This document shows, piece by piece, positions 9,043 to 18,726 of a DNA stretch of 38,809 bases. The notes below the pieces were generated by a model. The model saw nothing but the letters and a program-made list of their open reading frames with translations, was not told the origin of the DNA and made no database searches. The stretch's first letter is position 1, and the number at the start of each line of letters is the position of its first letter. The translations under genes were made by a program, and so were the position numbers. Origin of the DNA: Rubrivivax sp. (GTDB lineage: Bacteria > Pseudomonadota > Gammaproteobacteria > Burkholderiales > Burkholderiaceae_C); assembly GCA_021298085.1 (NCBI GenBank), contig JAJTDE010000024.1, positions 1 to 38,809 on the forward strand, read 5' to 3'.

Positions 9043-11390
9043 GCGGCCACTCCTTGTGCAGCGGCCACACGGGTCACGTCCAGCGTGCCGAACATCGCGC
9101 CCAGCGACGCGGTGTCGGGATGGCCGGCCGGCACGCGCACGGTGTTGGGCGCCAGCGTGGCATCCAGGCGGGCCTTCAACACCACGTGGCCCTGGCCCTG
9201 GCCGATGCGGACACGGTCACCATCGGCCAGGCCGAGCTGTTGCCACAGGCCTTCGGGCAGGCTGGCCACTGGTGGGCGGGCGTCGGCCGTCTGCTGCAGC
9301 GATTCGGCGCGCCGCACCAGCGCGTCGGTCGCGTAGATCGGCACATCGGCCAGGCGTTCAACCGCTGCCGGGCTTGACGCCCCGGTGCTGGACGGGAGCG
9401 GCGCTGCGTTGTTCAGGCGGCCGGCCAGTGACGCCTCGTCGCCCAGCGCTTCAGACCGCACCGCGTCGGCCGATTCAAAGCCAAACCCGGGCAGACCGAG
9501 CAGGTTGCCGAGCACGCGCAAGACCTTCCAGGCCGGGCGGGTGTCGCCCAGGGGCGGAACCACGCCCACAAAACCTTGTGCCCGCCCTTCGGCGTTGACA
9601 AAGGTGCCCGCGGTCTCCGAGAACGGGGCAATCGGCAGCAGCACGTCGGCGCCATCGACGGCCGCGTCCTTGAAGGACGTGAAGGCCACGGCCAGCTCGG
9701 CCGCGGCCAGCGCGGCGTGTGCCGCTTGCGCATCGGCCATGTCCAGCACCGGCTCGACATTCAGCATCAGCAGGGCCTTGCGAGGCTGGGCCAGCATCTG
9801 CGCGGCGCTCAGGCCGCCAGCGCCCGGCAGCGCGTTGACCAGTTGGGCGCCGACGCTGTTGGCGGCCTCGCCCAGGCAGCCGACGCGGGCACCCGTGTGC
9901 TGCGCGATGAAGCCAGCCAGGGCCAGCAGATCCTGCGCCTGCGGGTGCTGCAGCGCGGCGTTGCCCAGCAGCACGGCGCGGTGCTGGCCGGTGCACAGCG
10001 CCTTGAGCGCCGCCTGCGCGGCATCGGTGGCTGTGCCGGGCAGCGGCGCGGGCACGTTGGCTGCCTCGGCCACGGCGCACGCGATGTCGGCCAGCGACTG
10101 CATCCAGCCGGAAGGCGCTGCGGTGACCCGTTGGGCGATGGGCATCAGCCAATCGTCGTGCACGGCGTTCAGGCTGGCCACCTTGGCACCGCGGCGCGCG
10201 GCCTGGCGCAGGCGTTGCGCCAGCAGCGGGTGATCCTTGCGCAGGAACGAGCCCACCACCAGCACGCCATTCAGCTGCGACAGCTCGGCCATGGGCATGC
10301 CCAGCCAGCGGGCATGGCCATCGGCCAAGCCATCGCGGCGGCTATCGGCATGGCGCAGGCGGGTATCGATGTTCTGGCTGCCCAGGCCACGCACCAGCTT
10401 GGCCAGCAGGTGCAGCTCTTCAACGGTGCTGTGCGGCGAACCCAGGGCGCCCAGCGCCGCGGGGCCGTGGTCCTTGATGACGTGTTTCAGGCCGTTGGCC
10501 ACGTACTCCAGCGCCGCCGTCCAATCCACGGTGCGCCACTGGCCACCCTGCTTGATCATCGGCTGCGTGAGACGCTGCGGGCTGTTCAGGGCTTCGTAGC
10601 TGAAGCGGTCGCGGTCGGCGATCCAGCATTCGTTGACGTCGTCGTTCTCGAGCGGCACCACACGCATCACCTTGTTGGACTTCACCTGAACGATCAGGTT
10701 AGCCCCAGTGCTGTCGTGCGGGCTCACGCTCTTGCGGCGCGCCAGCTCCCAGGTGCGGGCGCTGTAGCGGAAGGGCTTGCTGGTCAGCGCGCCCACCGGG
10801 CAGATGTCGATCATGTTGCCCGACAGCTCGCTGTCGACGCTGCGGCCCACGAAGGTGGTGATCTCGCTGTGCTCGCCGCGGTTGAGCATGCCCAGCTCCA
10901 TCACGCCGGCGATCTCCTGGCCGAAGCGCACGCAGCGGGTGCAGTGGATGCAGCGGCTCATCTCCTCCATCGAGATCAGCGGCCCGACGTTCTTGTGGAA
11001 CACCACGCGCTTTTCCTCGTTGTAGCGCGAGGCCGAACCGCCATAACCCACAGCCAGGTCCTGCAGCTGGCATTCGCCACCCTGGTCGCAGATGGGGCAA
11101 TCCAGCGGGTGGTTGATGAGCAGAAACTCCATCACCGACTTCTGGGCCTTGATCGCCTTGTCGCTCTTGGTGCGGACGATCATGCCGTTGGTCACGGGCG
11201 TGGCGCAGGCCGGCATCGGCTTGGGCGCCTTTTCAACGTCCACCAGGCACATGCGGCAGTTGGCCGCGATGCTCAGCTTCTTGTGGTAGCAGAAGTGCGG
11301 GATGTAGGTGCCCGCCGCATCGGCCGCATGCATCACCATGCTGCCTTCGGCGACGCTGACCTTCTTGCCGTCGAGTTCGATTTCGATCAT
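9039..11390 (-). CDS. nuoG: NADH-quinone oxidoreductase subunit G
   Basis: This 783-residue peripheral-arm subunit has three N-terminal cluster regions. A 2Fe-2S ferredoxin domain comes first ([15 protein letters not shown] and a further Cys in PACATPV). A His-liganded 4Fe-4S motif follows ([15 protein letters not shown]), then a 4Fe-4S domain ([10 protein letters not shown] with the partner CPVGAL). A molybdopterin-oxidoreductase-like domain without cofactor follows. The extra N7 cysteine motif of E. coli NuoG is not seen after [11 protein letters not shown]. The C-terminal third is Ala-rich and less conserved. It is coupled to nuoH by a 4-base overlap. Confidence 0.97.
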   Translation of the reverse strand: MIEIELDGKKVSVAEGSMVMHAADAAGTYIPHFCYHKKLSIAANCRMCLVDVEKAPKPMPACATPVTNGMIVRTKSDKAIKAQKSVMEFLLINHPLDCPICDQGGECQLQDLAVGYGGSASRYNEEKRVVFHKNVGPLISMEEMSRCIHCTRCVRFGQEIAGVMELGMLNRGEHSEITTFVGRSVDSELSGNMIDICPVGALTSKPFRYSARTWELARRKSVSPHDSTGANLIVQVKSNKVMRVVPLENDDVNECWIADRDRFSYEALNSPQRLTQPMIKQGGQWRTVDWTAALEYVANGLKHVIKDHGPAALGALGSPHSTVEELHLLAKLVRGLGSQNIDTRLRHADSRRDGLADGHARWLGMPMAELSQLNGVLVVGSFLRKDHPLLAQRLRQAARRGAKVASLNAVHDDWLMPIAQRVTAAPSGWMQSLADIACAVAEAANVPAPLPGTATDAAQAALKALCTGQHRAVLLGNAALQHPQAQDLLALAGFIAQHTGARVGCLGEAANSVGAQLVNALPGAGGLSAAQMLAQPRKALLMLNVEPVLDMADAQAAHAALAAAELAVAFTSFKDAAVDGADVLLPIAPFSETAGTFVNAEGRAQGFVGVVPPLGDTRPAWKVLRVLGNLLGLPGFGFESADAVRSEALGDEASLAGRLNNAAPLPSSTGASSPAAVERLADVPIYATDALVRRAESLQQTADARPPVASLPEGLWQQLGLADGDRVRIGQGQGHVVLKARLDATLAPNTVRVPAGHPDTASLGAMFGTLDVTRVAAAQGVAA

Positions 11391-11407
11391 CGCTGCGTTT
11401 CCTGCCC

Positions 11408-12769
11408 TCAGGGTGTCTGCGGGACCATGCAGGTCTTGTGGTCGACGTGGTAGGCAAACTCGTCGCGGAAGTGCTTGAGCATGCCCTGCACCGGCATGGC
11501 CGCCGCATCACCCAGCGCGCAGATGGTGCGGCCCTTGATGTTGTCGGCCACGTTGTCCAGCAAGGCCAGGTCTTCCGGCCGGCCCTTGCCGTGTTCGATG
11601 CGGTCCACCATGCGCCACAGCCAGCCCGTGCCTTCGCGGCAGGGTGTGCACTGGCCGCAGCTTTCGTGCTGGTAGAAGTAGCTCAGGCGCAGCAGGCTCT
11701 TGACCATGCAGCGCGTGTCGTTCATCACGATGACCGCCCCCGAGCCCAGCATGGAGCCGGCCTTGGCGATGGCGTCGTAGTCCATCGTGCAGTCCATCAT
11801 GGTCTTGGCCGGCAGCACCGGCGCCGATGACCCACCCGGGATCACGGCCTTCAGCGCCCCGCCCTTCACGCCGCCAGCGAGTTCCAGCAGCGTGGAAAAC
11901 GGTGTACCCAAGGGGATCTCGTAGTTGCCCGGACGCTCGACGTCACCCACCACCGAGAACAGCTTGGTGCCGCCGTTGTTGGGCTTGCCGCATTCCAGGT
12001 ACTTCTGGCCACCGTTGACGATGATCCACGGCACCGCGGCAAAGGTCTCGGTGTTGTTGATCGTGGTCGGCTTGCCGTAAAGGCCGAAGCTGGCCGGGAA
12101 CGGCGGCTTGAAGCGCGGCTGGCCCTTCTTGCCTTCCAGGCTTTCCAGCAAGGCGGTTTCCTCGCCACAGATGTAGGCGCCGAAGCCGTGGTGCGCGTGC
12201 AGCTGGAAGCTGTAGCTGCTGCCCAGGATGTTGTCACCCAGATAACCGGCCGCGCGCGCTTCTTGCAATGCCGCTTCAAAGCGCTGGTAGACCTCGAAGA
12301 TCTCGCCGTGGATGTAGTTGTAGCCCGTCTTGACCCCCATCGCGTAGGCGGCAATGGCCATGCCTTCGATGACGATGTGCGGGTTGAACATGAGGATGTC
12401 GCGGTCCTTGCAGGTACCGGGCTCACCTTCGTCGGAGTTGCACACCAGGTACTTGGCGCCCGGGAAGGCGCGGGGCATGAAGCTCCACTTCAGGCCCGTC
12501 GGAAAACCCGCGCCACCACGGCCGCGCAGCGCCGACAGCTTGACCTCGGCGATGACCTGGTCGGGCGTCATGCCCGGCCCGCCATCCAGCCCCAGGATCT
12601 TCTTCAGCGCCTGGTAGCCCCCACGGGCCTCGTAGTCCTTCAGGCCCCAGTTGCGGCCATCCAGCCCCGCGACGATCTGCGGGGTGATGTGGCGACCATG
12701 GAAGCACGTTTCGTGGCCCTGGGCCTTGAAACGGGACAGATCGACGGAAACCGGCAGTCGCGCACCCAT
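11408..12769 (-). CDS. nuoF: NADH-quinone oxidoreductase subunit F (NADH and FMN binding)
   Basis: This 453-residue subunit oxidises NADH, holds FMN and passes electrons to cluster N3. The nucleotide-binding glycine-rich stretch [16 protein letters not shown] is present, as are the N3 ligands in [12 protein letters not shown] with the distal Cys in [10 protein letters not shown]. Its start codon overlaps the last base of the nuoE stop. Confidence 0.98.
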   Translation of the reverse strand: MGARLPVSVDLSRFKAQGHETCFHGRHITPQIVAGLDGRNWGLKDYEARGGYQALKKILGLDGGPGMTPDQVIAEVKLSALRGRGGAGFPTGLKWSFMPRAFPGAKYLVCNSDEGEPGTCKDRDILMFNPHIVIEGMAIAAYAMGVKTGYNYIHGEIFEVYQRFEAALQEARAAGYLGDNILGSSYSFQLHAHHGFGAYICGEETALLESLEGKKGQPRFKPPFPASFGLYGKPTTINNTETFAAVPWIIVNGGQKYLECGKPNNGGTKLFSVVGDVERPGNYEIPLGTPFSTLLELAGGVKGGALKAVIPGGSSAPVLPAKTMMDCTMDYDAIAKAGSMLGSGAVIVMNDTRCMVKSLLRLSYFYQHESCGQCTPCREGTGWLWRMVDRIEHGKGRPEDLALLDNVADNIKGRTICALGDAAAMPVQGMLKHFRDEFAYHVDHKTCMVPQTP

Positions 12770-13260
12770 CAGACAGACCTCTTCAAGGTATCGATCAGCT
12801 CATCGAGCCGATCTTGGGACATGAAGCTCAGCATTTCACGGTCGTTCACCAGCATCACCGGCGCGTCGGCGCAGGCGCCCAGGCACTCGCTGGGCTGCAC
12901 GGTGATGCAGCCGTCGGCCGTGGTGCCGTAGGGTTCGACACCCAGCTTGTGGCAGACATGGTCCAGCGCCGTCTGCCCGTTGCGCAGCTGGCATGGCAGG
13001 TTGGTGCAGATGTTCAGCTTGAAGCGGCCCACCGGCTGCTGGTTGTACATGTTGTAGAAGGTGGTCACCTCACGCACGGCAATGGGCGCCATGCCCAGGT
13101 GCGCGGCGATGGCCTCCTCGGCCTGCGGCGGCACCCAGCCCTGCTCGTGCTGGACGATGCTCAGGCACGCCATCACCGCCGACTGCTTCTGGTCGGGCGG
13201 GTACTTGGCCACTTCCCTGTCAAACAGGGCGCGCGTGGCGTCGGTCAAGGCAAACGTCAT
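12769..13260 (-). CDS. nuoE: NADH-quinone oxidoreductase subunit E (2Fe-2S)
   Basis: This 163-residue, thioredoxin-like-fold subunit carries cluster N1a. Ligands are visible as C-x4-C (ICTNLPC) and C-x3-C (ECLGAC). It forms the NADH-dehydrogenase tip with NuoF. It overlaps nuoD by 4 bases and nuoF by 1 base, so nuoD-E-F are translationally coupled. Confidence 0.97.
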   Translation of the reverse strand: MTFALTDATRALFDREVAKYPPDQKQSAVMACLSIVQHEQGWVPPQAEEAIAAHLGMAPIAVREVTTFYNMYNQQPVGRFKLNICTNLPCQLRNGQTALDHVCHKLGVEPYGTTADGCITVQPSECLGACADAPVMLVNDREMLSFMSQDRLDELIDTLKRSV

Positions 13261-14510
13261 CGGTCAATCTCGCCAAACACGATGTCCATGGTGCCGATGA
13301 TCGCGACAGCGTCAGCGATCATGTGGCCGCGGCTCATCTCGTCCAGGCCGGCCAGGTGCACAAACCCGGGCGGACGAATCTTCAGGCGCCAGGGCTTGTT
13401 GGCCCCGTCGCTGATCAGGTAGATGCCAAATTCACCCTTGGGGTGTTCCACGGCCGCGTAGGCCTCGCCCTCGGGCACGTGGAAGCCTTCGGTGAAGAGC
13501 TTGAAGTGGTGGATCAGCTCCTCCATGCTGCTCTTCATCTGGACCCGTGAGGGTGGCGCCACCTTGTGGTTGCTGGTGATCACCGGGCCGGGGTTCTTGC
13601 GCAGCCAGTCGACACACTGCAGGATGATCTTGTTGCTCTGGCGCATCTCTTCGATGCGGACCAGGTAACGGTCGTAGGTGTCGCCATTGACACCCACCGG
13701 GATGTCGAAATCCATGCGGTCGTAGACATCGTAGGGCTGCTGCTTGCGCAGGTCCCAGGCGATGCCGGAGCCCCGCAGCATGGCGCCCGTGAAGCCCAGG
13801 TTCAGCGCCCGCTCAGGCGTCACCACGCCAATGCCCACGGTGCGCTGTTTCCAGATGCGGTTGTCGGTGAGCAGCGTCTCGTAATCGTCGACGTTCTTCC
13901 AGAAGCGCTTGCAGAAGTCTTCGACAAAGTCGAGCAGCGAGCCCTGGCGGTTCTCGTTCAGGGCCTTGATGGCCTTTTCGTTCTTGATCTTGTTGACGGT
14001 GTACTGCGGCATGCGGTCCGGCAGGTCGCGGTAGACGCCACCGGGCCGGAAGTAGGCCGCGTGCATGCGGGCGCCCGACACCGCCTCGTACATGTCGAAC
14101 AGGTCTTCACGTTCGCGGAAGCAGTAGATGAGGATGTTCATCGCCCCGCAGTCCATGCCGTGGCAGCCCAGCCACAGCAGGTGGTTCAGCAGGCGCGTGA
14201 TCTCGGCAAACATCACCCGGATGTACTGCGCGCGTTCCGGCACCTCGATGCCCATCAGCTTCTCGATGGCCAGGCAGTAGGCGTGCTCGTTGGCCATCAT
14301 CGAGACGTAGTCCAGCCGGTCCATGTAGGGCAGGCTCTGGATGTACGTCTTTTGTTCGGCCAGCTTTTCCGTGGCGCGGTGCAGCAGGCCGATGTGAGGG
14401 TCGGCGCGCTGGATGACTTCGCCGTCCAACTCGAGCACCAGCCGCAGCACACCGTGTGCTGCCGGGTGCTGCGGCCCGAAATTCAGGGTGTAGTTCTTGA
14501 TTTCAGCCAT
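13257..14510 (-). CDS. nuoD: NADH-quinone oxidoreductase subunit D
   Basis: This 417-residue, 49-kDa-type subunit is related to NiFe-hydrogenase large subunits and forms the quinone site with NuoB. The conserved [13 protein letters not shown] near the N-terminus and [20 protein letters not shown] are present. It is separate from nuoC, as is usual in betaproteobacteria and unlike the fused nuoCD of E. coli. It lies 9 bases after nuoC. Confidence 0.98.
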   Translation of the reverse strand: MAEIKNYTLNFGPQHPAAHGVLRLVLELDGEVIQRADPHIGLLHRATEKLAEQKTYIQSLPYMDRLDYVSMMANEHAYCLAIEKLMGIEVPERAQYIRVMFAEITRLLNHLLWLGCHGMDCGAMNILIYCFREREDLFDMYEAVSGARMHAAYFRPGGVYRDLPDRMPQYTVNKIKNEKAIKALNENRQGSLLDFVEDFCKRFWKNVDDYETLLTDNRIWKQRTVGIGVVTPERALNLGFTGAMLRGSGIAWDLRKQQPYDVYDRMDFDIPVGVNGDTYDRYLVRIEEMRQSNKIILQCVDWLRKNPGPVITSNHKVAPPSRVQMKSSMEELIHHFKLFTEGFHVPEGEAYAAVEHPKGEFGIYLISDGANKPWRLKIRPPGFVHLAGLDEMSRGHMIADAVAIIGTMDIVFGEIDR

Positions 14511-14519
14511 GACGCGACC

Positions 14520-15119
14520 TCAATGCAGACCGCCGTAGTTGTCTTCACGCACCACACGGGGCACGTTTTCGCGCGGCTCGATCGTGACCGGCTGGTAGAT
14601 CACGCGGCCGCGCTCGGCGTCGTAGCGCATTTCCACGTGTCCGGAGACCGGGAAATCCTTGCGCATCGGGTGCCCGATGAAGCCGTAGTCCGTCAGGATG
14701 CGCCGCAGATCGGTGTGGCCTTCGAAGACGATGCCGTACATGTCAAACGCTTCGCGTTCGAACCAGTTGGCCGCGCTCCAGATGTCATTGACGGACGCCA
14801 CGGAGGGCAAGTCGTCGTCAGCGGCAAACACCTTCAGGCGCAGACGCCAGTTGTGCGTGACGCTCAGCAGGTGGCACACCACCGCATAACGCGCCGCTTC
14901 CCAGGGCTTGTTCTGGTAGCCGGCGTAGTCAACGCCGCAGAGGTCGATCAGCTGCTCGAACTTCACGGTCGGGTCGTCGCGCAGCGTCTGCGCGACAGCC
15001 GCGTAATCGGCCGATGTCACGGTCAGTGTCAGCTCACCCAGTCGCCGCGTGAGCGATTGCACCTGCGTGCCCAGCAGCGCCTCCAGTGAGGCCTGCAGTT
15101 TGTCCAGACGTTGTGTCAT
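14520..15119 (-). CDS. nuoC: NADH-quinone oxidoreductase subunit C
   Basis: This 199-residue, 30-kDa-type peripheral subunit bridges NuoB and NuoD. The family signature [20 protein letters not shown] and [12 protein letters not shown] is intact. The start MTQRLDKL at 15119 is chosen: the longer upstream frame overlaps nuoB and is not family-like, and this start leaves a normal 4-base spacer after nuoB. Confidence 0.96.
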   Translation of the reverse strand: MTQRLDKLQASLEALLGTQVQSLTRRLGELTLTVTSADYAAVAQTLRDDPTVKFEQLIDLCGVDYAGYQNKPWEAARYAVVCHLLSVTHNWRLRLKVFAADDDLPSVASVNDIWSAANWFEREAFDMYGIVFEGHTDLRRILTDYGFIGHPMRKDFPVSGHVEMRYDAERGRVIYQPVTIEPRENVPRVVREDNYGGLH

Positions 15120-15123
15120 GGTC

Positions 15124-15603
15124 TCAGGCCCTCGCGATGGTGTTTTCGCGCCGGATCTTGGTCTGCAGCTGCAAGATGCCGTAGAGCAGCGCCTCGGCAG
15201 TGGGCGGGCAACCCGGGACGTAGATGTCCACCGGCACGATGCGGTCGCAGCCGCGCACCACCGAATAGCTGTAGTGGTAGTAGCCGCCACCATTGGCGCA
15301 CGAGCCCATGCTGAGCACCCAGCGCGGCTCGGCCATCTGGTCGTAGACCTTGCGCAGGGCCGGGGCCATCTTGTTGCACAGCGTGCCGGCGACGATCATC
15401 AGGTCACTCTGGCGCGGGCTGGGGCGAAACAGCATGCCAAAACGGTCGATGTCGTAACGCGCGGCGCCGGCGTGCATCATCTCGACAGCACAACAGGCCA
15501 GCCCGAAGGTCATGGGCCACAGGGACCCCGTCTTGGACCAGTTGATCAGCTTGTCGACCGAGGTGGTGACAAAGCCTTCCTTCAGAACACCTTCAATGCC
15601 CAC
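15124..15603 (-). CDS. nuoB: NADH-quinone oxidoreductase subunit B (cluster N2)
   Basis: This 159-residue subunit holds the terminal cluster N2 next to the quinone site. The tandem cysteines ([10 protein letters not shown]) and the later ligands in [11 protein letters not shown] and [15 protein letters not shown] are present. It lies 14 bases after nuoA and 4 bases before nuoC. Confidence 0.98.
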   Translation of the reverse strand: MGIEGVLKEGFVTTSVDKLINWSKTGSLWPMTFGLACCAVEMMHAGAARYDIDRFGMLFRPSPRQSDLMIVAGTLCNKMAPALRKVYDQMAEPRWVLSMGSCANGGGYYHYSYSVVRGCDRIVPVDIYVPGCPPTAEALLYGILQLQTKIRRENTIARA

Positions 15604-15617
15604 GATTCACGCTCCGG

Positions 15618-15977
15618 TCATTCCCAATCCAGGGCGCCCTTCTTCCACTCGTAGATGAAGCCCACCACCAGGATGCCCAGGAACAGCATCATGGCCCACA
15701 AGCCGGCAGACCCCGTCTCTCGCAGGCTCACGGCCCACGGGAAGAGGAAGGCGATTTCCAGGTCGAACAGGATGAAAAGGATCGCCACGAGGTAGTAGCG
15801 AACGTCGAACTTCATGCGCGCGTCTTCGAAAGCTTCGAAGCCGCATTCGTAGGGGCTGTTCTTGGCCGCGTCGGGCCTCTGGGGGCCCAGCAAGAAACCC
15901 AGCACCTGCGGCGCCACGCCGACACCGATGCCGACGAGGATGAAAAGAATGACCGGAACGTATTCGGTGAGATCCAT
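15618..15977 (-). CDS. nuoA: NADH-quinone oxidoreductase subunit A
   Basis: This 119-residue subunit has three membrane helices. The long first loop ([23 protein letters not shown]) has the conserved Cys and Glu close to the quinone channel. It is the first nuo gene. No good Shine-Dalgarno precedes its ATG, and only about 40 bases separate it from the terminator of the upstream tRNA-Leu gene. I could not find a convincing promoter there. Confidence 0.96.
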   Translation of the reverse strand: MDLTEYVPVILFILVGIGVGVAPQVLGFLLGPQRPDAAKNSPYECGFEAFEDARMKFDVRYYLVAILFILFDLEIAFLFPWAVSLRETGSAGLWAMMLFLGILVVGFIYEWKKGALDWE

Positions 15978-16019
15978 CTCGGGCAGCCGTCAGTCGCTCG
16001 TCAGTTAAGTTTTGGGCAT

Positions 16020-16058
16020 GAAAAAGCGTGATCACGGAATGAACCGACCGATCACGCT
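16020..16058 (-). terminator. Rho-independent terminator of tRNA-Leu
   Basis: A perfect 9-bp inverted repeat (AGCGTGATC at 16025-16033, GATCACGCT at 16050-16058) with a 16-nt loop is followed on the minus strand by TTTTT. It lies about 20 bases beyond the tRNA 3' end and immediately before nuoA. Confidence 0.85.
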
Positions 16059-16076
16059 CTCACGTCATCTCCTGCT

Positions 16077-16161
16077 TGGTGCCGACGGCGAGACTCGAAC
16101 TCGCACAGCTTTCGCCACTACCCCCTCAAGATAGCGTGTCTACCAATTTCACCACGTCGGC
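16077..16161 (-). tRNA. tRNA-Leu (anticodon GAG)
   Basis: This is an 85-nt cloverleaf with acceptor stem GCCGACG/CGTCGGC, the leucine-type D-arm GGTGAAATTGGTAGACAC, and an anticodon loop TTGAGGG with GAG at 16125-16127. It has a variable arm, the T-arm GCGAG-TTCGAGT-CTCGC, discriminator A and an encoded CCA end. It reads CUC/CUU leucine codons. Its own terminator follows. Confidence 0.97.
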
Positions 16162-16169
16162 GTGCAACG

Positions 16170-16208
16170 GCTTGGGCCTGAGACCCTCACCGCCCGCCAG
16201 GCCCAAGC
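16170..16208 (-). repeat. Perfect 10-bp inverted repeat in the tRNA-Leu leader
   Basis: Arms GCTTGGGCCT and AGGCCCAAGC (minus strand, 16199-16208 and 16170-16179) flank a 19-nt loop that ends about 8 bases before the mature tRNA 5' end. No T-run follows. It may be a processing structure or an extra barrier to secG read-through. A weak -10-like TAGAAT lies further upstream on the minus strand near 16264. Confidence 0.5.
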
Positions 16209-16321
16209 GCCTGGCCGGCTGTCTGAATGGCATGAGGAATTGCGCTTCTGACAGCCTGTGATTCTAGTCGCACTTTCAGGGCTCTCCCGAATGTCTGCCA
16301 GCCTGAAACACGACTAGGCGG

Positions 16322-16350
16322 ACGAAGAAAAGGCCGGTCAAACCGGCCTT
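16322..16350 (-). terminator. Rho-independent terminator of secG (tpiA-secG run)
   Basis: A perfect 9-bp stem (AAGGCCGGT/ACCGGCCTT, arms 16330-16338 and 16342-16350) with a 3-nt loop is followed on the minus strand by TTTTCTTC. It lies 38 bases after the secG stop. Confidence 0.92.
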
Positions 16351-16387
16351 GTTCAGGACGCGCCACCGATGGCGCGCGGGCGCAGGG

Positions 16388-16843
16388 TCACTTGCTCGCG
16401 GCGGGCGCTGCAGCAGCGGGGATCGCCGGGTTGGCAGCCGGCGCGGCAGTGCCTGCGGGTGTCGCACCCGGTGCGGCCGGGGTTGCCGGGGCGGTCGGAA
16501 CGACGGCCGGTGCGGTCGGAATGGTGCCGGGCGCGGCCGAGGCTGCGCCCGCGGGCGTCGGGGCCTTGTCCAGCACACTGCCGCCCGCGGCATCCGGCTT
16601 GGCACCATGGGTGTTCATGTAGGCCAGGCCCAGCGTGGCCACAAAGAACACCGTCGCCGCCACCGCCGTGGAGCGCGACAGGAAGTTGGCACTGCCGGTG
16701 GCCCCAAACAGGCTTCCGGAGGAACCACTGCCGAAAGACGCACCCATGTCGGCACCTTTGCCGTGCTGCACCAGCACCAGCCCGATGATCACCAGCGCAG
16801 CCAGGATCTGGACGACGATGAGCAGGGTTAACAGAATTTGCAT
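16388..16843 (-). CDS. secG: Protein-export membrane protein SecG
   Basis: This 151-residue auxiliary subunit of the SecYEG translocon has two membrane helices (about residues 2-24 and 54-76) flanking the conserved loop HGKGADMGASFGSGSSGSLF. The last 65 residues or so are an Ala/Pro/Gly/Thr-rich tail, which makes it about 40 residues longer than E. coli SecG. It follows tpiA by 71 bases and ends in a strong terminator. Confidence 0.95.
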   Translation of the reverse strand: MQILLTLLIVVQILAALVIIGLVLVQHGKGADMGASFGSGSSGSLFGATGSANFLSRSTAVAATVFFVATLGLAYMNTHGAKPDAAGGSVLDKAPTPAGAASAAPGTIPTAPAVVPTAPATPAAPGATPAGTAAPAANPAIPAAAAPAASK

Positions 16844-16914
16844 GGTCTTGTGTCTCTCTCTAGGGCAAGGGAAGGTGGCCGTACGACGTCGAGGCCCAAC
16901 GCCTCACGTGTACG

Positions 16915-17667
16915 TCAGGGCTGTCGGGTGGCGCGGCAGATGGCCACAAAATCGGCAGCCTTCAGCGCCGCCCCGCCGATCAGGCCACCATCGATATCGG
17001 GTTGGGCAAACAGCGTGGCGGCGTTGTCCGGCTTGACGCTGCCACCGTAGAGGATCTTCATGTCGTCGGCACGGTCGGCCACCGCCGCGCGCAGTTGCCC
17101 GCGCAACAGGGCGTGCACGGCCTGGGCCTGCTCGGGCGTGGCCGTCAGGCCAGTGCCGATGGCCCAGACGGGCTCATAGGCCACCACCATCTCACCGGCG
17201 CAGTGCGCCACGGTCTGGACAACGGCAGCCAGCTGGCGCTTGACCACGGCCTCGGTCTCACCGGCCTCACGCTGTGCCAGGGTTTCGCCCACACACACGA
17301 TAGGCGTCAGGCCACGGGCCAGCGCGGCCTTGGCCTTGTCAGCGACCAGCGCATCGGCTTCACCGTGCAGCGCACGGCGCTCGGAGTGGCCGACGATCAC
17401 ATAGCGGCAGCCAAACTCATGCAGCATGGCGGCAGACACCTCGCCGGTGTAGGCGCCTTGATCGTGCGCCGAGCAGTCTTGCGCACCCCAGCGAACGTCA
17501 CTGCCTGACAGCGTGACCGCCGTTTCCGAGAGGAACGGAAAGGGTACACACACGGCCACGTCACAGTGGAAGGGCCGCGCCTGCAGCACACCATCCAGCA
17601 GCAGCGCATTGGCGGGCCGGCTGCCGTGCATCTTCCAGTTTCCGACCACCAGTTGACGTCGTGACAT
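16915..17667 (-). CDS. tpiA: Triose-phosphate isomerase
   Basis: This 250-residue TIM-barrel enzyme interconverts dihydroxyacetone phosphate and glyceraldehyde 3-phosphate. Catalytic lysine lies in VGNWKMHG, histidine in VGHSERR, glutamate in [11 protein letters not shown], and the phosphate-binding end is [14 protein letters not shown] Shine-Dalgarno precedes the start at 17667 with 8-base spacing. It sits 27 bases after the quinone oxidoreductase gene. Confidence 0.97.
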   Translation of the reverse strand: MSRRQLVVGNWKMHGSRPANALLLDGVLQARPFHCDVAVCVPFPFLSETAVTLSGSDVRWGAQDCSAHDQGAYTGEVSAAMLHEFGCRYVIVGHSERRALHGEADALVADKAKAALARGLTPIVCVGETLAQREAGETEAVVKRQLAAVVQTVAHCAGEMVVAYEPVWAIGTGLTATPEQAQAVHALLRGQLRAAVADRADDMKILYGGSVKPDNAATLFAQPDIDGGLIGGAALKAADFVAICRATRQP

Positions 17668-17694
17668 GCTGTTGACTCCCGTGGTGAGCAGCGC

Positions 17695-18687
17695 TCAGGC
17701 CGCCCAGTTCAGAACGATCTTGCCCACATGGGTGCTGCTCTCCATCAGCGCATGGGCCTGGGCAGCTTCATCGGCAGGAAACACCTTGAACACCGCCGGC
17801 TTCACCTGGCCGGCCTCCAGCAGCGGCCACACCCTGCGGCGCAGGGCATCGGCCAGCAGGGCCTTGTAGGCGAGCGAACGGGGACGCAGCGTTGAGCCGG
17901 TGATCGCCACACGCTTGCGCAGCAACAGGCCGGCGTCGAGCGCACTGGACGTGCCGCCCTGGACAGCGATCACCGCAATGCGGCCGTCATCGGCCACGCA
18001 CTGCAGTTCTCGGCCCAGGTACTCACCGGCAACCATGTCCAGCACAACATCGACACCCTTGCCGTCTGTCCAACGTTTTACCTCAGCAACAAAGTCCTGC
18101 TCACGGTAGTTGACGGCCGCATCGGCGCCCCAGCGCAGGCAGGCATCGCACTTGTCGGCACTGCCGGCCGTGACGATGACACGGCTGCCCAGGGCCTTGG
18201 CCAGCTGGATGGCCGTCACACCAATGCCACTGGAGCCGCCCTGCACCAGCAGCGACTCACCCGGCTGCAGCCTGGCAATCTCGAAGACGTTCTGCCAGAC
18301 GGTGAAGAAGGTTTCGGGCAACGAGGCCGCCTCGACATCGCTGAAGCCGGCCGGCACCGGCAGGCACTGGCCGATCGGCGCCACGCAGTACTCGGCATAA
18401 CCGCCGCCAGCCACCAGGGCACAGACCCTGTCGCCCAGCTGCCAGCCGGCAGCCGCCAATTCAGCCGCATCACCGCCGGCAACCACGCCAGCCAGCTCCA
18501 GGCCCGGCAGGTCAGACACGCCGGGGGGCATCGGGTACAGGCCCTTGCGCTGGAGCACATCAGGCCGATTGACACCCGAGGCGCCGACACGGATCAGCAT
18601 CTCGCCGCGGGCCGGCGCGGGCACGGGCCGCTCGCACGGCGCGAGCACTTCCGGCCCGCCCGGCTGGCGGATCTCGATGGCCTTCAT
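17695..18687 (-). CDS. NAD(P)H quinone oxidoreductase, zinc-free MDR superfamily
   Basis: This 330-residue protein belongs to the QOR/PIG3-like medium-chain dehydrogenase/reductase family. It has a GroES-like N-terminal domain (MKAIEIRQPGGPEVL) and a Rossmann domain with the nucleotide motif VQGGSSGIGVTAIQLAKALG. The structural and catalytic zinc ligands of alcohol dehydrogenases are absent. It probably reduces quinones with NADPH; the physiological substrate is unknown. It lies between pnp (39-base gap) and tpiA in one directional run. Confidence 0.88.
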   Translation of the reverse strand: MKAIEIRQPGGPEVLAPCERPVPAPARGEMLIRVGASGVNRPDVLQRKGLYPMPPGVSDLPGLELAGVVAGGDAAELAAAGWQLGDRVCALVAGGGYAEYCVAPIGQCLPVPAGFSDVEAASLPETFFTVWQNVFEIARLQPGESLLVQGGSSGIGVTAIQLAKALGSRVIVTAGSADKCDACLRWGADAAVNYREQDFVAEVKRWTDGKGVDVVLDMVAGEYLGRELQCVADDGRIAVIAVQGGTSSALDAGLLLRKRVAITGSTLRPRSLAYKALLADALRRRVWPLLEAGQVKPAVFKVFPADEAAQAHALMESSTHVGKIVLNWAA

Positions 18688-18726
18688 GGCAACACCTGGG
18701 GAGCGGTCACTGGGTTGGCGAGCCGT

